DNA of 64,000 nucleotides from positions 3,162,001 through 3,226,000 of the forward strand of contig NC_089183.1 in NCBI RefSeq assembly GCF_947507565.1. The letters run 5' to 3'. Below, one piece after another: positions 38,001-49,270 of this stretch. Below the pieces are notes generated by a model. The model had not been told where the DNA came from and did no database searches. It was given only the letters and a program-made list of their open reading frames with translations. The stretch is from Oscarella lobularis. Taxonomy: Eukaryota; Porifera; Homoscleromorpha; Homosclerophorida; Oscarellidae. Both the position numbers and the translations under genes were made by a program. Each line of letters starts with the position of its first letter. The first letter of the stretch is position 1.

Positions 38001-41000
38001 CAGGAGAGTACCTTGGCCCAGTCTCTCCTGTAATTTCAGTGTAATTTATTACAGGAGAGTACCTTGGCCAGTCTCTCCTGTAATTTCAGTGTAATTAATT
38101 ACAGGAGAGTACCTTGGCCCAGTTTCTCCTGTAATTTCAGTGTAATTAATTACAGGAGAGTACCTTGGCCCAGTCTCTCCTGTAATTTCAGTGTAATTAA
38201 TTACAGGAGAGTACCTTGGCCAGTCTCTCCTGTAATTTCAGTGTAATTAATTACAGGAGAGTACCTTGGCCCAGTCTCTCCTGTAATTTCAGTGTAATTA
38301 ATTACAGGAGAGTACATTGGCCCAGTCTCTCCTGTAATTTCAGTGTAATTTATTACAGGAGAGTACCTTCGCCAGTCTCTCCTGTAATTTCAGTGTAATT
38401 AATTACAGGAGAGTACATTGGCACAGTCTCTCCTGTAATTTCAGTGTAATTTATTACAGGAGAGTACCTTGGCCCAGTCTCTCCTGTAATTTCAGTGTAA
38501 TTAATTACAGGAGAGTACATTGGCCCAGTCTCTCCTGTAATTTCAGTGTAATTTATTACAGGAGAGTACCTTGGCCAGTCTCTCCTGTAATTTCAGTGTA
38601 ATTAATTACAGGAGAGTACATTGGCCCAGTCTCTCCTGTAATTTCAGTGTAATTTATTACAGGAGAGTACCTTGGCCAGTCTCTCCTGTAATTTCAGTGT
38701 AATTAATTACAGGAGAGTACCTTGGCCCAGTCTCTCCTGTAATTTCAGTGTAATTAATTACAGGAGAGTACATTGGCCCAGTCTCTCCTGTAATTTCAGT
38801 GTAATTTATTACAGGAGAGTACCTTGGCCAGTCTCTCCTGTAATTTCAGTGTAATTAATTACAGGAGAGTACATTGGCCCAGTCTCTCCTGTAATTTCAG
38901 TGTAATTTATTACAGGAGAGTACATTGGCCAGTCTCTCCTGTAATTTCAGTGTAATTAATTACAGGAGAGTACCTTGGCCCAGTCTCTCCTGTAATTTCA
39001 GTGTAATTTATTACAGGAGAGTACCTTGGCCAGTCTCTCCTGTAATTTCAGTGTAATTTATTACAGGAGAGTACCTTGGCCCAGTCTCTCCTGTAATTTC
39101 AGTGTAATTAATTACAGGAGAGTACCTTGGCCCAGTCTCTCCTGTAATTTCAGTGTAATTTATTACAGGAGAGTACCTTGGCCCAGTCTCTCCTGTAATT
39201 TCAGTGTAATTTATTACAGGAGAGTACCTTGGCCAGTCTCTCCTGTAATTTCAGTGTAATTAATTACAGGAGAGTACATTGGCCCAGTCTCTCCTGTAAT
39301 TTCAGTGTAATTTATTACAGGAGAGTACATTGGCCAGTCTCTCCTGTAATTTCAGTGTAATTAATTACAGGAGAGTACCTTGGCCCAGTCTCTCCTGTAA
39401 TTTCAGTGTAATTTATTACAGGAGAGTACCTTGGCCCAGTTTCTCCTGTAATTTCAGTGTAATTTATTACAGGAGAGTACCTTGGCCAGTCTCTCCTGTA
39501 ATTTCAGTGTAATTTATTACAGGAGAGTACCTTGGCCCAGTCTCTCCTGTAATTTCAGTGTAATTAATTACAGGAGAGTACATTGGCCCAGTCTCTCCTG
39601 TAATTTCAGTGTAATTTATTACAGGAGAGTACATTGGCCAGTCTCTCCTGTAATTTCAGTGTAATTAATTACAGGAGAGTACCTTGGCCCAGTCTCTCCT
39701 GTAATTTCAGTGTAATTTATTACAGGAGAGTACCTTGGCCCAGTTTCTCCTGTAATTTCAGTGTAATTTATTACAGGAGAGTACCTTGGCCAGTCTCTCC
39801 TGTAATTTCAGTGTAATTTATTACAGGAGAGTACCTTGGCCCAGTCTCTCCTGTAATTTCAGTGTAATTAATTACAGGAGAGTACCTTGGCCCAGTCTCT
39901 CCTGTAATTTCAGTGTAATTTATTACAGGAGAGTACCTTGGCCCAGTTTCTCCTGTAATTTCAGTGTAATTTATTACAGGAGAGTACCTTGGCCAGTCTC
40001 TCCTGTAATTTCAGTGTAATTTATTACAGGAGAGTACCTTGGCCCAGTCTCTCCTGTAATTTCAGTGTAATTAATTACAGGAGAGTACCTTGGCCCAGTC
40101 TCTCCTGTAATTTCAGTGTAATTTATTACAGGAGAGTACCTTGGCCCAGTCTCTCCTGTAATTTCAGTGTAATTTATTACAGGAGAGTACCTTGGCCCAG
40201 TCTCTCCTGTAATTTCAGTGTAATTTATTACAGGAGAGTACATTGGCCCAGTCTCTCCTGTAATTTCAGTGTAATTAATTACAGGAGAGTACCTTGGCCC
40301 AGTCTCTCCTGTAATTTCAGTGTAATTAATTACAGGAGAGTACCTTGGCCCAGTTTCTCCTGTAATTTCAGTGTAATTAATTACAGGAGAGTACCTTGGC
40401 CAGTCTCTCCTGTAATTTCAGTGTAATTTATTACAGGAGAGTACCTTGGCCCAGTCTCTCCTGTAATTTCAGTGTAATTAATTACAGGAGAGTACCTTGG
40501 CCAGTCTCTCCTGTAATTTCAGTGTAATTAATTACAGGAGAGTACCTTGGCCCAGTCTCTCCTGTAATTTCAGTGTAATTTATTACAGGAGAGTACCTTG
40601 GCCCAGTCTCTCCTGTAATTTCAGTGTAATTTATTACAGGAGAGTACCTTGGCCCAGTCTCTCCTGTAATTTCAGTGTAATTTATTACAGGAGAGTACCT
40701 TGGCCCAGTTTCTCCTGTAATTTCAGTGTAATTAATTACAGGAGAGTACCTTGGCCAGTCTCTCCTGTAATTTCAGTGTAATTTATTACAGGAGAGTACC
40801 TTGGCCCAGTCTCTCCTGTAATTTCAGTGTAATTTATTACAGGAGAGTACCTTGGCCCAGTTTCTCCTGTAATTTCAGTGTAATTTATTACAGGAGAGTA
40901 CCTTGGCCAGTCTCTCCTGTAATTTCAGTGTAATTTATTACAGGAGAGTACCTTGGCCCAGTCTCTCCTGTAATTTCAGTGTAATTAATTACAGGAGAGT

Positions 41001-42434
41001 ACCTTGGCCCAGTCTCTCCTGTAATTTCAGTGTAATTTATTACAGGAGAGTACCTTGGCCCAGTTTCTCCTGTAATTTCAGTGTAATTTATTACAGGAGA
41101 GTACCTTGGCCAGTCTCTCCTGTAATTTCAGTGTAATTTATTACAGGAGAGTACCTTGGCCCAGTCTCTCCTGTAATTTCAGTGTAATTAATTACAGGAG
41201 AGTACCTTGGCCCAGTCTCTCCTGTAATTTCAGTGTAATTTATTACAGGAGAGTACCTTGGCCCAGTCTCTCCTGTAATTTCAGTGTAATTTATTACAGG
41301 AGAGTACCTTGGCCCAGTCTCTCCTGTAATTTCAGTGTAATTTATTACAGGAGAGTACATTGGCCCAGTCTCTCCTGTAATTTCAGTGTAATTAATTACA
41401 GGAGAGTACCTTGGCCCAGTCTCTCCTGTAATTTCAGTGTAATTAATTACAGGAGAGTACCTTGGCCCAGTTTCTCCTGTAATTTCAGTGTAATTAATTA
41501 CAGGAGAGTACCTTGGCCAGTCTCTCCTGTAATTTCAGTGTAATTTATTACAGGAGAGTACCTTGGCCCAGTCTCTCCTGTAATTTCAGTGTAATTAATT
41601 ACAGGAGAGTACCTTGGCCAGTCTCTCCTGTAATTTCAGTGTAATTAATTACAGGAGAGTACCTTGGCCCAGTCTCTCCTGTAATTTCAGTGTAATTTAT
41701 TACAGGAGAGTACCTTGGCCCAGTCTCTCCTGTAATTTCAGTGTAATTTATTACAGGAGAGTACCTTGGCCCAGTCTCTCCTGTAATTTCAGTGTAATTT
41801 ATTACAGGAGAGTACCTTGGCCCAGTTTCTCCTGTAATTTCAGTGTAATTAATTACAGGAGAGTACCTTGGCCAGTCTCTCCTGTAATTTCAGTGTAATT
41901 TATTACAGGAGAGTACCTTGGCCCAGTCTCTCCTGTAATTTCAGTGTAATTTATCTAGTATACTATAGATACTATAGGGTTTGACTATAATCTAATGTGT
42001 TTCTTCTCTATGTCTTACTTCTGTGTTTAGAAGATCGTCGTATGCTTCCGTGACGGCTTCGTTTTTGCTAGAAAATTATTTATATATTTTTCCTATCACG
42101 TGATGTCTTGCTGACCTTTTCGAACAAATTCCATTCATTTCGTCGCGCGATTTCACGCCAAGTCTGAATGTGAGCGTTTAGTGTGATTGGCTATTGTATT
42201 TTTGATACTCACTCGACGAAGCAGGCGTGGTAGATCGATATTAGACGCCCTAATGACGTCAGTTTGCTTTCGACGAAAGATTCCGGCCCCAATGCTAAAT
42301 GAGAGCAGTTTGCACCGGTTTTATCACTCTATACGAACAATTTGACCTTTTAGATCACTTTCAGCCTTCGCTAGGGTGTCTTTCATGGCTGTTTCTGCTG
42401 CATGGAGGCCAGCAGTTACGACGCTAGCCTCCAT
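32053..42434 (-). CDS. SELENOL: Selenoprotein L: peroxiredoxin-like protein with UxxU motif
   Basis: Eleven exons: 42434-42347, 42294-42213, 42163-42116, 42067-42019, 32969-32860, 32784-32691, 32645-32592, 32523-32455, 32406-32368, 32311-32219 and 32169-32053. They sum to 843 nt (281 codons) with every phase consistent. Exon 6 reads TILVLLRHFA-U-L-P-U-RDHVSQLEE, with in-frame TGA at 32735-32733 and 32726-32724 exactly where the family has the CxxC of RHFxCxxCR. Further family motifs are ILLISFGTQ, MLLDPDRK, LYHAFGLRQS, ALTYYAEQ and LGGDFVVTQAGQVALSH. An N-terminal helical region of about 120 residues precedes the thioredoxin-like fold. SelL is described from aquatic animals and bacteria as forming a diselenide bond (established knowledge). 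A SECIS follows the stop. The intron 32970-42018 is 9,049 bp and holds the satellite. Confidence 0.9.
33183..41954. repeat. Intronic hairpin satellite, ~172 units of 50/51 bp
   Basis: Each unit is TTACAGGAGAG, about 14 nt (TACCTTGGCCCAGT), CTCTCCTGTAA, then TTTCAGTGTAATTAA or TTTCAGTGTAATTTA. The arms are exact inverted repeats of 11-13 bp, so every unit can fold as a hairpin. Units are 51 bp with GGCCCAGT or 50 bp with GGCCAGT. Variants (CCTTGG or CATTGG; AATTAATT or AATTTATT; CTCTC or TTCTC) recur in higher-order blocks. Identical patterns repeat at 34210, 36442 and 38064, and again with a 1,117-bp period (39989 and 41106). The first units (33183-33400) are the most diverged, as at the edge of a satellite. 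Open frames through it are fortuitous. Confidence 0.95.
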
Positions 42435-42776
42435 CTTTTTCTTCTAACGTGCGCTAAACGACGAAGATGTCTTTTCAGTCTTTTCGTCGTCTTACGTCGA
42501 GCTACAACTCTCCACTGCTGATTTTTTCGTGCTGCACCATCGGTGTTGGACTGCTGATGATGTTGAATCGATCTAATTCGGGAGAGAAGTGGAAATGTAG
42601 GCGCTATCGTGCAAAACGTGACGCACTCACGTAATTTGACTTCTTCTTCTTTAGTCACAAGGGAAGAATTTGCACCGAATCCCGAAACGGAGAAGCGGAT
42701 CACAGCTGCACTGAAAAAAATAACGGAAACAGACAACAATAAATAGCCTCAACCTTTTAAATTTTAAATCAATAAA

Positions 42777-45700
42777 TTAATTAGTAATAATCATTTCTTC
42801 CGACTCTTGATCCGAATCCACGACTTTCTCGCTCTTCTGACCTCTCAACGAAATCAAATACTGCAAAGCAAACGAATTTTGATCGCACCTAAAAAATAAT
42901 TAAAATCGAAAAATTAGTAGAGTCGATACATACAGTGAAGCGAGATCAGTCACGTGACGAGATAGTCCCTTTTGAAGCGCTCGAAAAACGCTACCCATTG
43001 CGGCGCCACGCCCCTTTAAAAACTTCCCATGTTCACTAAGCAATTGGGTAGACCACGTGACGTAGAACTCCAAATGGGGAGACGCTTCTAATTGTCTCGC
43101 AACGAAGGTAAGAAGTCTCTCCAAACAAGCGACAGGAAGAAAACGACTCACAATGGAAACTGATATGATAAATCAACGTATTTATCTTCTATGTGTCTGT
43201 GTTCTTACTGTGGTCACGTGGTACGGCTTCTAGGGCTCGTTTTATGAGGGAATCTTCGTTGAGACGAAGACTTAGGAGAACGGATGTATTGTATTCTTGT
43301 TTTCGAATTGCCGTTGTTATCGACTCTGACGTCACGTCGACGCCCAGGTCAAACGGATCGAAAACAAGCGAAGTATCAAGGGAATAAACAAGGAGCCCTT
43401 CCGTGCTAACAGCAGCCCACGCTTGCCCTAAAAAGGGGCCCCTATATACCCTCCCACGTGACTTATAAAATAAAATACCTGTAGGGGCAAATCGTACGGA
43501 TTTTGTGCGTATTTCCGGCCTATGTCTACGCGAGCTATGATCACCTAAAAACCTCTAACTAGTATTTATTTATTTACTTATTTATTTACCTGCTAGGACG
43601 CCTGGTAAGCGTATGTCTTCGACGTCTGATTCGTCGTCGTCGATTAGATCTAAGGGGCCGGCTTCTGTCATGTTGCTACTGCGTAGAAATTGCTTCATTC
43701 CGTCGAGACTTCGATTCTGCGAGATCTGGAACTTTTTTAGGAGAATCTATCGGTTTAAAATTATCTAAATAAAATTATTATTAATTGACGTTTTTTACCT
43801 GTTCTTTGACGTCATAAATGCAAACGAATTTCGATCTTCCGCCGGCTAGTATGCAACTTCCGTCCGCCGAATAACACAAACTCGTAAAAAATCTTTAAAA
43901 AAATAAATTATGTATATATAAACTTGGGGTGTTGTTTAATTTTATTTACTTATTTGCTGTGGAACGTTCCGCCGTGACGCGATCCGTTTCCAAGCGTCCG
44001 CTACCCAGATCGCGTCTCCCTTCGACGGAACCCACCTGGACGGCGTTTCCAACGTCCCAAAACCCCACCACGCCATCCATTGTAGAAACAGCGAGTTCCT
44101 TACCGTCAGGAGAAAACGAAACATTAATAACTAAGGAACAAAATTAATTAATTATTATATGTATTATTTTTTTGCCTTCGGATGTTTGTTGGAGTGATTC
44201 GACGGCTCCTTTTCGTTCGAAAACGTCCCATAGTCGCACGGTTTTATCCCAGGATGATGAAGCAAGTAGCGCTTGACTTGAACTGAAAGCCAAAGCGCTT
44301 ATAGGACCTTGATGACCAGAGAGAACCTAAAAAAATAAATCCAATATTATTTATTTGAAATGTAGTACTTCGAATACTAAGAATTAAAGATTAGGTCCTC
44401 GATTTACTATTTAGACCCAAAGAATTAAAGATTAGGCGACCGAAACGGTTTTGAAGCAAAATACGACGCAAAAACATTTTTGAAGCAAACTAAGGGGCAA
44501 AAACGGTTTTGAAAAAAGACAAGGGGAAAAATCGGTTTAAAGATTAGGCTCTCAAGTTAACCCTTCTTTGTATGGAGGTCTCTTACTTCTAATAGTCTTC
44601 CTGTTCGCATTGACCAGACGAATATTTCGAACGTGTCTTGTGATCCCGCGCAGATGACGTCACCGCTCGTTTCCACGGCTAAACAGGAGAATTGCACCGG
44701 TTTGGGCGACGTCATAATTCGAAAATTACGATATCTAAGTAACCCAATCATAAAATCAAATTTAATTAATTATTATTTATTTTCAAACCGGATTAAATCG
44801 AAAGCGCGTACAGTTCCGTCTATAGATGCGCTACATATGACTTGTCCTGTTTGCGTGTATTCTACCCCCGTTACACCTCCCGTATGTTCGTGAAACGTCA
44901 CGAAGCAAAATCCCGTGGACAAATCCCAGATTTTAACCTAGAATATAATCCAATATAGATTAACGCTATTGATTTATTACTTTTCCGTCTTCGCCGCCTG
45001 TCGCAACGTGCTGCGCATCCGGTGAAAAAGCAAGTGACGTCATTCCATAGAAGTGGCCTTGTTGTTTAAGTATAAATGACTCTGAGCCCCATTCCCATAT
45101 GACAAGTTGACCCAGTTTGGAGCAGCCAAGCGCCAGCCAATCGCCCGACCCGTTAATCGCCACAGAAGTGAGTTTTTCGTGAGATATACTGCGTGGGGGC
45201 GTGGTTAGGGTTTATTGCTATTAAGTCTTGGGGTCTTTCTACCTTAGGGAGTGGATTAGGGTGAGTTCGGGCATTTCGTATAGGGAAAAAACGCCGTTTG
45301 CGAAGCCGAGGACTAGAAGGTCGCGTTCGCGGTGATACGTCACTGATACGACAAGCGTGCTCTTTTGGAGGAAAAGGTGACTGGAAAATAAAAATAATAA
45401 TAAAGTCTTATCAGGGTTCTGCCGCGAATTTTTTCAGTGTGGGAAGAAGGGTAAAAGGGTGAGGGATTAAAAAGTAGAAGGAAAAAGGGCGAGGGAGATT
45501 TAATTAAAAGCAGAAGGCAAAAAGACGAGGAATTAAAAAGTAGAAGGCAAAAGGACGAGGGAGAAGGCAAAAGGCAAAAGGAGAAAGCAAAAGGCAAAAG
45601 GGAGAAGGCAAAAGGCAAAAGGAGAAAGCAAAAGGCAAAAGGGAGAAGGCAAAAGGCAAAAGGAGAAAGCAAAAGGCAAAAGGGAGAAGGCAAAAGGCAA

Positions 45701-47629
45701 AAGGGAGAAGGCAAAAGGCAAAAGGAGAAAGCAAAAGGCAAAAGGGAGAAAGCAAAAGGCAAAAGGGAGAAAGCAAAAGGCAAAAGGAGAAAGCAAAAGG
45801 CAAAAGGGAGAAGGCAAAAGGCAAAAGGGAGAAGGCAAAAGGCAAAAGGGAGAAGGCAAAAGGCAAAAGGAGAAAGCAAAAGGCAAAAGGGAGAAAGCAA
45901 AAGGCAAAAGGGAAAAGGCAAAAGGCAAAAGGGAGAAGGCAAAAGGCAAAAGGGAGAAGGCAAAAGGCAAAAGGGAGAAGGCAAAAGGCAAAGGGAGAAA
46001 GCAAAAGGCAAAAGGGAGAAGGCAAAAGGCAAAAGGGAGAAGGCAAAAGGCAAAAGGGAGAAAGCAAAAGGCAAAAGGGAGAAGGCAAAAGGCAAAAGGG
46101 AGAAGGCAAAAGGCAAAAGGGAGAAGGCAAAAGGCAAAAGGGAGAAGGCAAAAGGCAAAAGGGAGAAAGCAAAAGGCAAAAGGGAGAAAGCAAAAGGCAA
46201 AAGGGAGAAGGCAAAAGGCAAAAGGGAGAAGGCAAAAGGCAAAAGGGAGAAGGCAAAAGGCAAAAGGGAGAAAGCAAAAGGCAAAAGGGAGAAGGAAAGT
46301 GTATGGGTCGGCGATAGGCGAGTGAGGGTCGGGGCCGACCCATGCCGACCCACGTGGGCAGAACCCTGTCTTATTATTATGACCGTTTTTATTTTTACCG
46401 CGAAATTTGCCTCCACGAAAATCGAATTCGTTTCATTGGACGAGCCACTCGCTTTGACGACGGATCTAAAATTAATAATAAGTCTAATTATTGATTATTA
46501 ATTAAAGAAAAACAGACTATGTATACTATACCCTTTGTTTCTATACATGCATTAATTCAATTAGTCAATTAAGTAATTGAATTAATTAATTGGATTAATT
46601 TGCTTACCTAAACTATGATTTTCTTCATCGCTGTCTAATTTTGCATCCGGGACTGGAGCACTTTCTTCTTCACCTAGCCTTGTTTCCCATACATAAACAG
46701 CACAGTCTTCACCCACTGTATAAATCTGCATAAAATTATTAAATTATTTATAAATCAATTCTATTGATTTCTGACTGTGAGTGAGTCTTTTTGAAAGAAT
46801 CCGCCCAAAACGGACGCTCTGTGACCAGTCAGCGTTGCCTTGGTAAAACCCGGAACCTGTTCAACCGAATACACGCAAGCCGTCATATCTTTCGACGTTG
46901 AAACAATGTATCTATAGCAAAAATCCCTTAGATAAAATTAGGATTTTTCTTTTTCTTGCCTTGAGTCGGATGACCAGTCTATGCTGATGACGTCATCGTA
47001 GTGACCTGGGAACGTTTGATGTAGAACAAAGGAACTGAAGGCTTTGGAGTGAGATGGAGAAAACCAAGTCTGAACTCTTCGACCATTAGTAACAGCAAGA
47101 AATCTAATAGAGAGAAGATTAATAATTAATTATTTTAATTGAGATTTTTTCTTACTTTCCACATGGACTATATTTCACGTCTGAAACCGGTTGTTTGAAA
47201 TTAAAATAACTCAGCACGGCGAATTGAGACAAACTCGCTACAAGGGCTCGACCGTCTAAAAAGACTCATTCTACCTTTCTAATAAAAATATCTTTATCCT
47301 AATACCTTCGTCTATCGATATCATTATTGTTCCATCCGGGGATATCGCTATCTTGCTAACGTTCGTTAGATTTTCAAAGGGGAGCGTTCGAGACGTGTTT
47401 CTGAGGTCGTGCGTGTGTTTTTTCGTTGCATTTCGGCGAAATTTGAACTTGCCTTGTGAGATCGAATTGAGTTATTCGATTTCCAACTGGGCTGAAGAGC
47501 GTGTCGTCGCGAGGATTGAATATTACGTTGCCTTTGCGATACACTGTGCCGCAGAGGTTCTTGAACTACGGAAAAATGATCGTTCGAGCTATCGCTTGTC
47601 GTTGCGCTTGCCTTGAAAGCCACTTTCAT
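42777..47629 (-). CDS. PWP2: PWP2, WD40 protein of the UTP-B complex (small-subunit processome)
   Basis: A multi-exon gene, collinear with animal PWP2. It starts MKVAFK (47629), FKNLCGTVYRKGN and FSPVGNRITQFDL (47565-47453), and TLPFENLTNVSKIAISPDG (47400-47306). Later exons carry LVLGFANGVFSLYEMPEL (about 45290), INGSGDWLALGCSKLGQLVI and GHFYGMTSLAFSPDAQHVAT (45163-44980), and RYRNFRIMTSPKPVQFSCLA and DTFEIFVWSMRTGRLLEV (44751-44570). The UTP12 domain is at 43151-42930 (VACLERLLTFVARQLEASPH, FKLL-like HGKFLKGRG). The last exon ends EEMIITN, stop 42777. It acts in 18S pre-rRNA processing in the nucleolus (family knowledge). Two introns near the start (47566-47611, 47401-47452) begin GC. A ~1-kb intron (45383 to about 46395) holds a purine-rich minisatellite. 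Confidence 0.95.
45541..46295. repeat. Purine-rich minisatellite in a PWP2 intron
   Basis: About 35 units of 20-22 bp, GGGAGAAGGCAAAAGGCAAAA with A/G variants (GAAAG or GAAGG) and 1-bp length differences. On the plus strand the array is A/G except for one C per half-unit. Because unit lengths are mostly multiples of three, all three minus-strand frames stay open (LLPFAFSLLPFAF repeats), including a 358-codon frame. I treat these as artefacts of the repeat. Flanking exons are at about 45382 and 46396. Confidence 0.93.
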
Positions 47630-47698
47630 CGTTTTTTGCCTAGGACGCTGATTCCCGTATGAAAACTTCTCGACGCGCATGCTTGTGTGACCTCGCCA
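47630..47698. promoter_or_regulatory. 69-bp bidirectional promoter between PWP2 and RPL27A
   Basis: The PWP2 start codon (47629, minus) and the RPL27A start codon (47699, plus) are separated by only 69 bp. Both 5' UTRs and any core promoter must fit here or overlap. Pyrimidine-rich stretches (TTTTTTGCC, ACTTCTCGACG) may act as initiator/TOP-like starts, but I see no TATA box. Confidence 0.8.
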
Positions 47699-48406
<708 letters not shown>

Positions 48407-48494
48407 GACTGTGCTATGGCTTTTTGATGACGGGGAATTAAAAATAATAAAGAAATCGATTGATCACGTGTTATGGTTTCGCGATTGTTTTATT

Positions 48495-48790
48495 TTTTCG
48501 TTCCTTCGCGCATGCCCGAATCAGTTTTTCACCACGATGCGCTATACTCGCTGTTTGTCTGTCTGGAGTGAAGAAGGCATTGATCGGTAGGTGGAAAGGC
48601 GTTGGTAAGTGATATAAAAGAGCTAAAGTACTAAAAAATACGTCTGCCTGAGCTAGAGGCTTGGATCCGTCTCCTTGCTAACAAACAGGAGACTGGATAA
48701 CTAACGCTAAATTTTCCCTTAGATCGTATTATAGTATCAACGACAACAAATTAAGGAAAAGACCTGTAAGCTGATCCTGGCATGCGTGGC
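48495..48790. repeat. Dispersed repeat family, copy A (partial)
   Basis: Segments such as TTTGTCTGTCTGGAGT, GAAGAAGGC..GATCGGTAGG, AAGTACTAAAAAATA, GCTAGAGGCTTGGAT, CTAACGCTAAATTTTC and ACGACAACAA are shared in order with 54160-54545 and 62560-62830. This is the most diverged copy. From 48791 to about 49040 I see no gene. Confidence 0.75.
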
Positions 48791-49270
48791 ATATCGTCTG
48801 TTGCAGCGTCGACGACATCATTCGAGATGGTAGGCCCATGACGTTTTGTCAGAGATCACCTTCAAATCTTCACGGGGGCCTTTTCTAAGAGCGTGTGAAG
48901 AGCATGACTAAACGTTTCCGGATCGCGGTGTCTTACTTATTGTAGAGTAGTAGCTCCACTATACCGCCGTTGCCAACGCGTTTTCAATCATTGTCCGGTT
49001 TGAAGAAGAATCCGTCGCTGCACCTAACCCTGACAGAAAGTGTACCTAACCTCTCTCGTTCTTCCGCCTGTCGAGATTTTCTCCGCTTTTGTCCCATTCC
49101 TCAGTTATCTTTTGACCAAATACAGACACTAAAACGTAAGGAAAATTGCCAAAACCAATCCTTGCCAACTTATCTACGTCAAGCAAAAAGTTTAGTGGCT
49201 CCGAATTCTGATTAAGATAAACAAGCATATTGATTAAGCCTCGTCCAGGAATGCTTATTATTAATGTAAT

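Noticed and set aside
33448-41898. Dozens of open frames (MASLSCNFSVINYRRVPWP repeats) in the 51-bp array
   Set aside because: They exist only because 51 bp is a multiple of three and are broken wherever a 50-bp unit occurs. The array lies in an intron on the other strand.
33183-41954. CRISPR-like appearance (regular repeats)
   Set aside because: There are no unique spacers: the whole unit is repeated. The context is a eukaryotic intron.
45340-46416. 358-codon frame of LLPFAFSLLPFAF repeats
   Set aside because: Minisatellite inside a PWP2 intron; all three frames of that strand are open.
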